From contig NC_058518.1 in the NCBI RefSeq assembly GCF_904849725.1, positions 391,641,581 to 391,705,580 on the forward strand: a stretch of 64,000 bases of DNA, read 5' to 3'. The notes beneath the pieces were generated by a model that worked only from the letters and a program-made list of their open reading frames with translations, had not been told where the DNA came from and ran no database searches. This document shows positions 21,857 to 33,325 of the stretch, one piece after another. Within the stretch, counting starts at the first letter, position 1. Every line of letters begins with the position of its first letter. The DNA is from Hordeum vulgare subsp. vulgare. Taxonomy: Eukaryota; Streptophyta; Magnoliopsida; Poales; Poaceae. Made by a program: the position numbers and the translations under genes.

Positions 21857-23037
21857 ACATCCCCAATTTTATTCCTGCTCGTCCTCGAGTAGGTAAATGA
21901 TAACGAGCATAATTTGTGTGGTGACATGCTAACACACATATAAGAACTTCAAAGTAAAGCAAGTAAGATATGCAATTCAAGTCAAGACAATAACAAGCAA
22001 GAGTCTATATCTAGTATTGAAACTGGCAAAGTAAGAACATAAAGGTGCAAGAGCTCTCGCTGTCCGTGACTCGAATGTCTCCAAATGGTGTTTGCGTGCA
22101 AGAAGTGGGAGATGGGTTTAGAGCATAAAAATATTGTATAGTTTAATTGGGAACTCAATCTTATTTTGACTCGTCCCCGGACCACTAGTCACGCACAAGT
22201 CAAACTGATCCTCTCCCTTTCGACTTTGAGCACTCATGCAATGGATGAGCGCAAACAAGATAGTTGGCACTTAGGATGGCAAACAGAAAAATGATGGGGA
22301 AGGAAGACAAGAAATGTGTGAAAGTATCACATCAATGAGGACAATCATAGGCGAGAGAAAGCCAAATGATAGATATGATGTGAGGAGTAGGGATTGCCAT
22401 GCAACAGATGCACATATGAGCTAAGGTGAGCTGTCCAATGGAACTAGTGGGGGTGCATCCAACTTGTTTGCTCATGAAGACCTATAGCTCATTTGAGGAG
22501 GCTCGTCATTGGAATATACAAGCCAAGTTCTATAGTGTAAAGGTCCCCACATAGTTATGCATGAATGACAATCTCTATGGAGTACAAATATAACAATGGA
22601 GTACGAATGTTGATCTTTCAAAAGGAATAGTAGTGTTGCCCCCTTCTCTCTTTTTATTTCTCTTTTTTTCTTTCTTTATTTCTTTTTATTTTTATTTTTT
22701 GTGTGGCCTCTTTGGCTCTTTCTATTTATCTCTCATTTGTCCTCTTTGGGATCTTTTCATGTGTCCTCTTTGGGATCTTTTCCTCACTTAAGGGCAACAC
22801 TCTTTATTCTACAAGAATAAAAAGAAGATCTTGACACTTTATAAGAAGTACTCATCATAAAGACAAATGAAAACTATCATGATGTATGCAAATGTATGCC
22901 TCTGCCAGTGTAGCAGGATATGCAATGAAACTAGCGCGCCATGTAGCAATAATAAGGGCAAGGCCCAACTAGAATGCAGATCCTCGATCAAGAAAAAGCA
23001 TGTATGACATGAAGATCAAGTCATGAGATGGTGGATG
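21857..23037 (-). other. Noncoding 3' region of element C, left part
   Basis: Reverse-collinear with 15900-16912 of element H, including the pyrimidine-rich block at 22640-22800 that corresponds to H's A/G-rich zone. No conserved frame. Confidence 0.65.
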
Positions 23038-24847
23038 TGTTGGGGAACGTCGCATGGGAAACAAAAATTTTCCTACGCGCACGAAGACCTATCATGGTGA
23101 TGTCCATCTACGAGAGGGGATGAGTGATCTACGTACCCTTGTAGATCATACAGCAGAAGCATTAGTGAACGCGGTTGATGTAGTGGAACATCCTCACGTC
23201 CCTCGATCCGCCCCGCGAACAATCCCGCGATCAGTCCCACGATCTAGTACCGAACGGACGGCAGCTCCGCGTTCAGCACACGTACAGCTTGACGATGATC
23301 TCGGCCTTCTTGATCCAGCAAGAGAGACGGAGAGGTAGAAGAGTTCTCCGGCAGCGTGACGGCGCTCCAGAGGTTGGTGATGACCTTGTCTCAGCAGGGC
23401 TCCGCCCGAGCTCCGCAGAAACGCGATCTAGAGGAAAAACCGTGGAGGTATGTGGTCGGGCTGCCGTGGAAAAGTCGTCTCAAATCAGCCCTAAAACCTC
23501 CGTATATATAGGTGGGAGGGAGGGGAGGAGGCAGCCTCAAAACCCAAAGGTTTGGCCGAAATTGGAGGTGGAGGAGTCCTACTCCAATCCTACTTGGAGT
23601 AGGATTCCACCTTCCCACTTGGAAACTCTTTCCACCTTGTGTTTTTTCCTTCTCAAACCTTATGGGCCTTAGTGGGAACTTATTCCAGCCCACTAGGGGC
23701 TGGTTTATCTCTTCCCATAGCCCATGAGACCCCTTGGGGCGTGACACCCCTCCCGATGGTCCCCGGCACCCCTCCCGGCACTCCCGGTACACTACCGATG
23801 AGCCCGAAACTTTTCCGGTAATGCACGAAAACCTTCCGGTAACCAAATGAGGTCATCCTATATATCAATCTTCGTTTCCGGACCATTCCGGAAACCCTCG
23901 TGATGTCCATGATCTCATCCGGGACTCCGAACAACATTCGGTAACCAACCATATAACTCAAATACGCATAAAACAACGTCGAACCTTAAGTGTGCAGACC
24001 CTGCGGGTTCGAGAACTATGTAGACATGACCCGAGAGACTCCTCGGTCAATATCCAATAGCGGGACCTGGATGCCCATATTGGATCCTACATATTCTACG
24101 AAGATCTTATCGTTTGAACCTCAGTGCCAAGGATTCATATAATCCCGTATGTCATTCCCTTTGTCCTTCGGTATGTTACTTGCCCGAGATTCGATCGTTA
24201 GTATCCGCATACCTATTTCAATCTCGTTTACCGGCAAGTCTCTTTACTCGTTCCGTAATACAAGATCCCGCAACTTACATTAAGTTACATTGCTTGCAAG
24301 GCTTGTGTGTGATGTTGTATTACCGAGTGGGCCCCGAGATACCTCTCCGTCACACGGAGTGACAAATCCCAGTCTCGATCTATACTAACTCAACGAACAC
24401 CTTCGGAGATACCTGTAGAGCATCTTTATAGTCACCCAGTTACGTTGCGACGTTTGATACACACAAAGCATTCCTCCGGTGTCCGTGAGTTATATGATCT
24501 CATGGTCATAGGAACAAATACTTGACACGCAGAAAACAGTAGCAACAAAATGACACGATCAACATGCTACGTCTATTAGTTTGGGTCTAGTCCATCACAT
24601 GATTCTCCTAATGATGTGATCCCGTTATCAAGTGACAACACTTGCCTATGGACAGGAAACCTTGACCATCTTTGATCAACGAGCTAGTCAACTAGAGGCT
24701 TACTAGGGACAGTGTTTTGTCTATGTATCCACACAAGTATTGTGTTTCCAATCAATACAATTATAGCATGGATAATAAACGATTATCATGAACTAAGAAA
24801 TATAATAATAACTAATTTATTATTGCCTCTAGGGCATATTTCCAACA
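23038..24847 (-). mobile_element. Solo LTR J, Angela/BARE-1/WIS-type copia
   Basis: On the minus strand it starts TGTTGGAAATATGCCC and ends CGTTCCCCAACA, the ends I know from BARE-1/WIS/Angela LTRs. Its 1810-bp length fits. The 5 bp GGATG stand on both sides (23033-23037 and 24848-24852), a perfect TSD, and no internal copia sequence is present, so it arose by LTR-LTR recombination. A TATA box (minus strand) is at 23503-23510. It interrupts the noncoding region of element C. All frames drawn in it are LTR shadows. Confidence 0.93.
23503..23510 (-). promoter_or_regulatory. TATA box of solo LTR J
   Basis: TATATATA, followed on the minus strand by 'cggaggttt', the position of the BARE-1-type promoter. 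With no internal region left, any transcript would run leftward out of the LTR into element C. Confidence 0.5.
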
Positions 24848-26548
24848 GGATGTTGCATGTCAATGTATCTCGGAAAGGCTATGGAAATGCCTTAATAGGT
24901 AGGTATGGTGGCTGTGTTGAGGAAGGATATAATGAGGCTTATGATGACAAAGCGTATCATGCCAAGGGTTTGGATGCACCGGCGAAGTATGCACCAACTC
25001 TCAAGATGATAAAGGGCAATGCACGGTACCGAAAAGGCTAGCAAAATATGGATGGTGGAAGTGGCAACACTCGAATACTCGAATTAGTCCGAAGAACCCA
25101 TGCACTTATTATCGGTAACTCTCTGTCTAGTCAGGACATGCACAAAGATACAAGTACCCCAAGGAGGAGTGTTTGGGGGGTTTGGTTATCCTTGTGCATC
25201 CTTGACCCATGATAACGTGAGGGTACTCTATATATTCCAACCCCTCAAGAGGTTAGCGATCTATCTAGTAGCTAGAGTTCTCAACTAATAATATACTTTT
25301 AGTTTTGAAAATACACACGGATTGCCCAAAATACGACACCTATCACTAATAGGCTCAAGCTCTTGACACCAAAAGTCCAAACATTACTCAAATCAATACC
25401 TCAAAACTATTGCAAGTTACTACTATACTTAAATAGCAACCTCAATTACCTACTCATGCAACACACACAACTCAGTGCAACAAGCCAACTATCTAAACAA
25501 GATAAGCATGATAACCCAAGAGAGTTCCAAAACCATCTGAATAAAAGCTCTTAAAAAGATAAAGCATGAAAACTAAGAGCTAAGCACGACAGCAACTATG
25601 AAAAGATAAAGAACACACAAAAAGATAAGCATGAAAACCTATGTTGTGTTCTATGGTGGAGTGGAGCGTGTTTATCCCCCAAACAAAGAAGGCTAGGGTA
25701 AAAATTGTTATTAATAGCAAGCAAAACTAAAACAAACTAAAAAGTAAAGAGCGGGACGCTCCAAGCATAGCACATAACATATGAAGTGATAAAAATATAG
25801 CATGGAGAAGGAGAACTGATGATTGTTGATGGAGAAGGGGATGCACGAGGGTATCCCCAAGCTTAGACACTTGATTCTCCTTGGATATTTCTTGGGGTGC
25901 ATGGGTTCATCCCCAAGCTTGAGTGTTTGACACTCCTGGATCTTCTTTCGTTATCTTCCATCGCATACTTGAAAACTCCCTTCATACGAAACTCATCATA
26001 AGCTGATTAGAGTGGTTAGTACCCATAATAAAATATATTTTCTCCACTCGAAATAAAGATTTTCATGAAGTGATAATGTTTCTCAAGATTTCCAAAATGT
26101 TTTTGCAAAGAAAAAGCAAGCTTAAGATTTGCAAAACGATAAAAACGCAAAACGTGGCAGAATCTGTGAAAAACAGACCAACAGGTAGTAAATATTTTTT
26201 TCCAGGGCACTTCTGCAAATCAAATGAAAAAGCTCAAAACATACGCCAGAAAATCAATTGTATAAAGAATACTGTCACAAAAAATCAGATCAAAAAGATT
26301 ATCTGGTGATTTTTGGTGAATGTTTCCGTCAAGCAGACATAATGTGTTTCTGGACAGCATGTCACGACTTTTGAACTTTCTTGCAATCGGAGGCTAAAAC
26401 TTGGCGCAAAGCTTAAAAATAAAGATACGATTTTGTTGCTACAGTAGTAACACACATCAAGACCACTAAAACTGAAAGTATAAACTCAAAGTAAAGATAA
26501 CAAGGGTTGTCTCCCTAGAGCTCTTTCTTTATAGCCATAAAGATAGGC
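24848..26548 (-). other. Noncoding 3' region of element C, right part
   Basis: Continues the reverse collinearity with H and B after the solo LTR. It holds the conserved hairpin (25837-25858), PPT-like words complementary to GCTTGGGGAT (near 25855 and 25910) and the post-ORF motif core (26501-26520). Confidence 0.6.
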
Positions 26549-27112
26549 TTAAGATTTTAATGATGCTCTCGTAGGAATAAGAGTTGTAGAATAAAAGAGA
26601 GCATCAAAAAGCAAATACCAAACACATTTAAGTCTAACATGCTTCCTATGCATAGGAATATTGCAATAGAATAATTCACTGAAGCACAAAGCAATAAGAA
26701 TAGGAAGGCAAAACAAGTGCAGCTTCAAAACCTTCAACAGAAAGAGAGGGAACTTGATATTATTGAAATATCTATAAGCATATGTTCCCTTCTCATAATT
26801 ATTTTCTGTGGGATCATAAATAAACTCAACAATACAAGTATCACATAAAGAATTGTTACCATGATCCACATGGACTTCATGAAGAGGATAAAACTTGGAG
26901 TAAAAGAGAGGCTGAATCTCTTCCCAATCCCGTAGGTGAGAATCATCTAGTAGCCTATAACATTCCAATGCTTTTAGTTTTAGTGACAAGGCAAATAATT
27001 TCCTCATGAATCCATATCTTGTCAAACCTGAAATCTTATACAACTCACAAAGTTCTGTAAGTTTCAACAAATGAATACTAGGATTGACTATTCCATCTCC
27101 TGCATATTTCAA
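26549..27112 (-). CDS. Gag-like segment fused to the B/C/H shared domain
   Basis: A 187-codon minus-strand frame. Residues about 10-75 resemble the middle of plant gypsy gag (FMRKLFALSLKLKA, then RDWEEIQPLFYSKFYP), comparable to the gag of element A (YYMLKLFPFSLKDDA). From about residue 80 it changes to the domain shared with H and B (VDHGNNSLCD, YDPTENNYEKG, IPMHRKHVRLK). It ends before the post-ORF motif, as in H. The upstream part of gag is absent or broken, so this is probably a truncated protein. The fusion point suggests how gag-less H and B could have arisen, by deletion of the gag segment. The role of the shared domain is unknown. Confidence 0.5.
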   Translation of the reverse strand: MKYAGDGIVNPSIHLLKLTELCELYKISGLTRYGFMRKLFALSLKLKALECYRLLDDSHLRDWEEIQPLFYSKFYPLHEVHVDHGNNSLCDTCIVEFIYDPTENNYEKGTYAYRYFNNIKFPLFLLKVLKLHLFCLPILIALCFSELFYCNIPMHRKHVRLKCVWYLLFDALFYSTTLIPTRASLKS

Positions 27113-27306
27113 TTATCCCAAGTGGTATTTTGAATGGGCTACATTCAGTAGGTGGAGTAGACTTCTCTACCACGGGAGTGGTAAAGCGACCTTCCCCAAG
27201 CAGCGAACTAGAGTGCAGTTTTCCATAAGCCTAACTAGTGAAAATAAAAACAAGAAATGAAAAGATTTAATTGCAAGATCTAAAGATATACCTTCAAGCA
27301 CTGACC

Positions 27307-27324
27307 TCCCTTGCAACGGTGCCA
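27307..27324 (-). promoter_or_regulatory. Primer-binding site of element C, degenerate
   Basis: Minus strand TGGCACCGTTGCAAGGGA, three differences from the tRNA-Asp-type PBS of H and B, ten bases inside the 5' LTR. Confidence 0.6.
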
Positions 27325-27333
27325 GAAATAGCT

Positions 27334-28788
27334 TGATGTCTATGCAGGCTTCGATTCTTGTAGACTATGTTGGGCCTCCAAGCGCAGAGGTTTGTAGGAC
27401 AACAACAATTTCCCTAATGTGGATGACCTAAGGTTTATCGAACTCAGGGAAGTAGAGGTTGAAGATGGTCTCTCTCAAGCAACCCTGCAATTAAGAAACA
27501 AGAAGTCTCTTGTGTCCCCAACACACGTGATACAATGGTAAATTGTATAGGTGCACTAGTTCAACGAAGATATGGTAAAATATGGGTGATAGGTGTGGCA
27601 AAGCAAGGTAATATAAATCTGTAATGAAATTACAGCAAGGTAGCAAGCGACAAAAGTGAGCATAAACGGTGTAAGAATGGTGAGAAACAAGGCCTAGGCT
27701 TCATAATTTCACTAGTGGAAACTCGCAATAACATTAACATAGTCTAATCACATGATATTTCCACTAAAACATGCAATGGTGACGTACTCGGAGGTCATTC
27801 CTTGGTGATCAAGAGAGGACGAGAATTATGTAGGGCTACAAAAGCACACCTCAGAGTTCGTAGTTCTCATCTATGGATTTCCCAATGTCACGGCAGCCAT
27901 CCAAAGAGAGTACCACAATCACCACAACGTATCTCAAGGATAGTCAAAGACAAGCACCAAGAGACTCTCAATCTTTAATAAATTCACAAAAGAGGAAATC
28001 ACTGATGAAAATATTATTCTAATCCATGTCCAATAGACCGCTGTCACCATGGTCTCGGGGATTATACTAGATAAGATCAAATGAGTACATCAATCCAATA
28101 CATAGAAGAAGGGGAAACATCATGGGATCACCCTAGATTAACATAGCATATGATCACAATCAAGATCACATCATGGGAGAGAGAGTTAACCACATAGCTA
28201 CTGTAGAAGACCTCAACCCCGAGGAAGAACTACTCCCGCTTCATGGAGGGAGGAAGCAACGTCGATGGAGATGAATTCGGCGGCACTTCCTCGTCCCGGC
28301 AGGGTGCCGACACAGGAACTCTGGTCCCCCGAAACTTGTTGGTGATGGCGGCGGAGATCAGAATTCTTTTGGAGAATAGGGTTCCGGAATCAGGGTTTCC
28401 TTCACGGGGGTAAAAACAGGAGCCAAGGTAGGGCACTAGAGGGGGTGGCCCCCACCCAGGCGGCCTCCCTGCGAGGCCAGGTGGCAGGCCACGCCACCAG
28501 GGCGCTTGGAGGCCTGGTGGCCCCCCTCTGGCCCTCCTTCGGCTGTCTGGAGTCTTCTGGAACGCTGCTTTTTTATATATTTTTCTGGAATTTTTCGGGC
28601 ACTTTAAATATGGGTATAAACCTACAATTCACACACATCAGTAGGCAGAAATTGGCACTGGGTGCAGTGAGTTAGTAGGTTAGTCCAAATATGTTGAAAA
28701 AGGTATGAAAGTGTACAAAACACATAGCAATATCACCCAAAACTTGAATGGAGCAAGCATAAATTATAGATACGTTTGGGACGTATCA
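27334..28788 (-). mobile_element. Element C 5' LTR
   Basis: 1455 bp, the partner of 20400-21856. The terminal inverted word GATACGT...ACGTATC is perfect here (28769-28787) and has one change in the partner. The hairpin arms are at 28494-28501 and 28513-28520. Confidence 0.9.
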
Positions 28789-29438
28789 AGGTAATATGAG
28801 GAAAAGATGGAGACATGGGAAAGATGATGTTAGAGCTAAGTGAGGTGAGTTGGCATGATGGGTGGACATGGGATGTCCGACCCTCACTTGATATTGATAT
28901 ATGTAACCTGATCATCGGGTTACTGCTATGCCTTGTGGTGCATGTCGCCCAAGAACTTGATCATGTTGTTGCACCAGGAAAACTAGTTTCCATAAAATCA
29001 ACATACTAGTATTATATCATACTTCGTTATTGCCTTGTTCCATATCATGGGTTGCTTGCGAGTACATTCAAAGTACTCACTTGTTTTCCACTCGTTATTT
29101 CATTGACCGGGTAAGAGAGAACAGGAGATGGCGAAGAATACCTTGGTGACGTTCCTGCGAGCTAGGACGCTTCCCAGTCAGAATGCGTGTAGGTTAAGGC
29201 TGATGGCATGGGTTCACGCTTTCAACCAGGATTTCCGCTATTAGTTGAGTTTGATGTGTTAGCCTTCATGGCCCTATCTATGTAAAACCTGACGCTAATG
29301 GTCATTATTTTTATAAGACGGTATGTATGGATGTAAGACTCTTGTTATTCAATTTCTGTGTGTTCGGTGAGCATTGATGTCTGGGATCACTGAGCACGTA
29401 AATTCGGCGATCTTGACCTACAAGTCGGGGTCACCACA
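28789..29438 (+). mobile_element. Element D 5' LTR, right part
   Basis: Resumes LTR D ('taatatgaggaaaa', then 'gggtggacatgggatgtccg') and ends GGTCACCACA at 29438, matching the end of the 3' LTR at 38003. Confidence 0.85.
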
Positions 29439-29442
29439 TAGT

Positions 29443-29455
29443 TGGTATCAGAGCC
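29443..29455 (+). promoter_or_regulatory. Primer-binding site of element D (initiator tRNA-Met)
   Basis: TGGTATCAGAGCC, four bases after the LTR, is complementary to the 3' end of plant initiator tRNA-Met, the usual primer of chromovirus-type gypsy and many copia elements. Confidence 0.85.
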
Positions 29456-32400
29456 ATCCTGACTGTAGGAAGCCCTTGGTTAGCACGGACGTTAGTTAGG
29501 ACAAAACTGTTTTCCAGACCGTTCAAAAGCACTTGCAAAACCTCTATATTTCTCACCTCTCCCAAATCTTTGAAGGAAGCGAAGGTTTTACCTTAGCACT
29601 CCCACCCTTGTTCCTTTAACTCTCCTCTTACGCCTTTCGAAACATGCAAACGGTCGCTAGAATCCTTATGCCTTGATCACGGTATTGTTTAAAATACTCG
29701 TGTGTAACTTGGAAGGGAGAAACCTTTCCAATCGATCACCTCTATACTTAGAAGACAAGGTTGGCAACGTTGCGGAAAGACGGCACCAACATAAGCTACC
29801 TTCTCGAGGAATGAGGATGTCGAGATGGTGACACCCTCGACCCTGTTCCAGAGTGATGGGACCATGGCCTGCAATGACCAGGACATAAGATACGCAATAT
29901 CATGATATGCATCGCTAATAGAGCAACCATGTTAATATAGAAGATGTGTCGACCACCACCGGTGGATGAGAACCTCGCCATTTGGTCCGCCTCACCTTAG
30001 TGAGCAGGAAAATGGTTCTCTTCGTCCCCCGCTCTTGGTGTCAATGTTGTCATCAACGTAACTGACAGGTCAGAACTCTATCAAGCCGTGTCAATGTCGT
30101 TGCATAAAGGTTGTCTACATGGAGCTCTCAATACCCTAGAAGATAACAAGGCACTGACAGGATCACAAAGGCAACAAACGATCGTGTCCAATAACAACCA
30201 TGAGGAACCACCTTCGACGACAGCTCACGAGATGAGAAGTCGTCAAGGACTCATTCCAGCTCAACCCAAGTCATCTCGACAAACAACAACAAGAGACATA
30301 GAAACACCATAAGAAGACCCAGAAGACGGAACAGACTCCTCTCCAAGGCATGAAGCAAACGCGACTATTGAGTCCAAGGACCCCTAGGGTAGGATGAGTC
30401 TTGAATCCCCTATGAGAAGTCGAGTGTGTGAAATGGTTCAAATGGGACCATATTGTGTGTTGCTTGTTTTACTTGTTTATGCATTGATATACTTCGCACT
30501 TTTGCCCTAGGCAACGAGTACGCGACTATATCACCTGCCTCGTCTTGATGTCTGTGTTGGCCTTGCGGCACTTGTTTGATTGTACTTGCACTATACCACC
30601 CCCTTAGGCACTCCCCTCTATGTTACTTTCCTCTCTCCAACCTTTCTCGACAGCTGGAGACCAACAAGACAAGATGCACCAAGGATCCACCCCGACAGAC
30701 AACTGGCACTGAAGACTCCAATTGCAACGTACCCAACCGGACGCAACCCCATAGCATTATGCTTCTCCCTCAAGATTGGAAAGCCCTCCCTAGACCAACC
30801 TAGAGCTTGCAAGATTCCCCACCTCAAACTTCTAGTCACGTGTCTAATATACGGATTTGCCAGAGCACTTGTTGAGCTCCAATAACCCCTGCTTAGCACT
30901 GGGCCCATTATGGAATAAGTGACCATAGTGAACAAGTATCCTTCATTCTTAAGCTAGCACCAGGACCCTGATGCCATAGGAAGGATCGCTCTAAAATATA
31001 TGATTGTAGACAATGGGTTGTTGTGATGATAATAGGTGTCTTGAGGATGTAGCTAGACTATCTTGGTGGAACAAGTTGATAAAATAGCATAACCTACGTA
31101 TTCTTGGAGTAAGTTTGGAATCAGTAGGACAATTATGATCACAAGCTAAAATTCTTGGTGGTACAATAAAATGACTTAGACAAGTAGTAGTCATGATTTG
31201 TGATGTTACCATAATGACTTGGGGCGGTAAGTAGGAATTGTGAATCAGATTTAAATAGGTAATCCTACTAGAGTATCGGTGATGAAGAGGCCACATGGTT
31301 CGGAGTAAATTGGATTTAGCCCGATGATCTCGATCATGACACCATGTTTCTAGGTGGGTAACAGGTAGAAGTAACTGGAGTTATGAATTGATTTACAATC
31401 TATATAAGCCTCGCCTTGGGGATTAGTTAGCCATGATATTGGAAGATTGTGGATATATTATGGCATAGTCCTCGCAACGATATGAGGATTATGAGTACTC
31501 TATATGATCATATAGAACCCCGCCAATATTGGGTTTGTAGGAGTGATGGGTCCAGTGATGGTTGATAAGATTGATGGACAGCCTGACTGGATTCGCAAGA
31601 AGGAAACAAGGACTTGGATTGGTACACTACGTGTTTCCTTAAACATAGGAATGCACTACCCTATCCATTGGATGATCTAGCTGAACAATTGGATTTGTAG
31701 TGTCTTAAATTCGAGCTTAGCAACTTGTATGCTTTCCCGAGGATGCTTACATAGGGATACATGTGCAACTTAGCAATAGCATACTTATGATGTTTTGGTT
31801 TAGTCCTCCTCTCAACCCTGGTGTTGACTAGCACGACTGATCTGGCGTTGACTTACGTGAGGTGGTACTTTCGATGATATTGGGTGATTTTTTGCCGAGA
31901 GATAGAGGCTAGACTATTGGCATCTAAGGGGTGTGATTAGGGATAAGATGACAGGCGTTCACTCACATCCTAAGTTCCTTGAACACCAAAGTTTCACCGA
32001 GCCATAAATTAGTTAGATTAAGACCGTAAGAAATGGCTCTAAGTCGTTAGACTATTGCCTATTCTCCGCCCGGACCATCACCAATCATGACTATGAGGAA
32101 CATGGACATGAAGGACTAGACTATGTTGGACTGCAAACCCCTCGACGAGTGACCGCCCATAACGAACCCCCGCTCCTCTCACCCATATCACGAGCAGTGT
32201 GCTTATGTGATGCTTGGGGAAGTATGTTGTTATCCTCATGGATGACGTACTTATTCACCCAATAAGAGGAGGAACACCTTAGTCTTATTTGGACAAGCCC
32301 CACGAACATCGATCGCCATGCCTCTCAAGAGTAAGGTATTACCTTGAGGAAATGGACTCCTCGGACAAATCTCCAAGCAGCAGAAATCAATCCTACCGAA

Positions 32401-33310
32401 GACGAGGCGCAAAACTGCCATGGTTGGGAAACCACAACGAAGGAGCGGAACCAGTAGAAGTCAACCACCGCTCCTCTGTCGGCTCCCTCAACTATGCCAA
32501 GAAGCATCGTCGTTCAAGCCAACGAAGCATTTGGACATCAAGGGAAACTAAAGGTCCCTTCTTGGTCCAAATCAAGGACGTGAGTCCTAACTGGACCATG
32601 GTGAATCCCCTGTCGAGGGGAAGTTCACCCCGCTTGCCAAGCCGCGGACCGTAGAGATTGGTTGACTGGTCTATACTTCCACGTAGCCAGCTCATCTAGG
32701 ACCCCTAAAGGACTTTCCTAGGTAATAGGACCCGTTCTAACACTGTGTCCTTAAACTTAGTCTCATGGACGAGACCCAACCCAAGCCCTTTCACGAGAAT
32801 CTACTAAGAGGCTAGAAGACCGTATATATGAAGACACACCGGAAGCATGCGTCCTCGACGACAGCGACAAACGGCCGAAGAAGAATGAAGCACATACACG
32901 GGCAACTTACTCAAGTAGAAGATCTCGACAAAAAGCCTACAACGAACCCTTCTATTCTAACCCGAGACATCTAGGTGTCACAAACCGACGTGTGCAGCCC
33001 CAAGACCAGCAGCCAGACATGCTACCTTGCCACGTATTCCGAATTTGGGGTACACATGCAAGCCAGACCCTTGCGAGAACTTAGTTCACTGAGCCCTTGA
33101 CCCTTAGTCAAGCCTAGCTTATTGCTAGAACCCCGTTCACTATCAGACGAAGACGAACGGGGCATTTGAAGTTGTATCATCAAGCACTTTAAGACCCACG
33201 GGAGCAACCACATCGAAGGAGTAACATGGGAACGTGAAGACTGCCTCCCACCCAAAGTTCTGTATCCCTCCAAAGCCTAGCCTAGGAATCTCGGGGACGA
33301 AATTTTTCTT

Positions 33311-33325
33311 AAGGGGGTAAGGTCT
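33311..33325 (+). promoter_or_regulatory. Polypurine tract of element D
   Basis: TAAGGGGGTAAGGTC, immediately before the TG of the 3' LTR at 33326. Confidence 0.7.

Larger units (their letters stand above)
20400..28788 (-). mobile_element. Element C, non-autonomous Athila-like element, minus strand
   Basis: LTRs at 20400-21856 and 27334-28788 flank 5.5 kb on the minus strand. The PPT (AATTGGGGATGT on the minus strand) abuts the left LTR, and a weak tRNA-Asp-type PBS (27307-27324, three mismatches) abuts the right LTR. Internal sequence is collinear in reverse with B and H. The one clear ORF (26549-27112) joins a gag-like piece to the domain shared with B and H. A solo Angela-like LTR lies inside. 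Flanking 5-mers GTGTA and AGGTA make only a poor TSD, so it is decayed or masked by the GT repeat. The host is the 5' LTR of element D. Confidence 0.85.
29439..33325 (+). pseudogene. Decayed internal region of gypsy element D
   Basis: 3.9 kb with no long frame. One coding landmark is readable: at about 32217-32262 the plus strand encodes GKYVVILMDDVLIHP, which matches the catalytic block of Ty3-gypsy reverse transcriptase (F/Y-V-x-x-x-DD). Shortly after, in another frame, is EEEHLSLIW, resembling the conserved EEEHL motif downstream of it. Gag, protease, RNase H and integrase were not recognised. The region is shorter than an intact chromovirus interior and full of stops and frameshifts, so the element is dead. 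The 3' end has the 'tctcggggacgaaatt' plus 'taagggggtaagg' context often seen before the 3' LTR of Tekay/Del-type elements. Confidence 0.6.

Noticed and set aside
23054..23976. Several 70-150 codon frames on both strands
   Set aside because: They are inside the Angela-type solo LTR, which is noncoding; GC-rich LTR sequence opens frames by chance.
29439..33325. Element D as a large noncoding derivative (LARD, Sukkula-like)
   Set aside because: LTR and internal lengths fit, but the reverse transcriptase fingerprint at 32217-32262 shows decayed pol.
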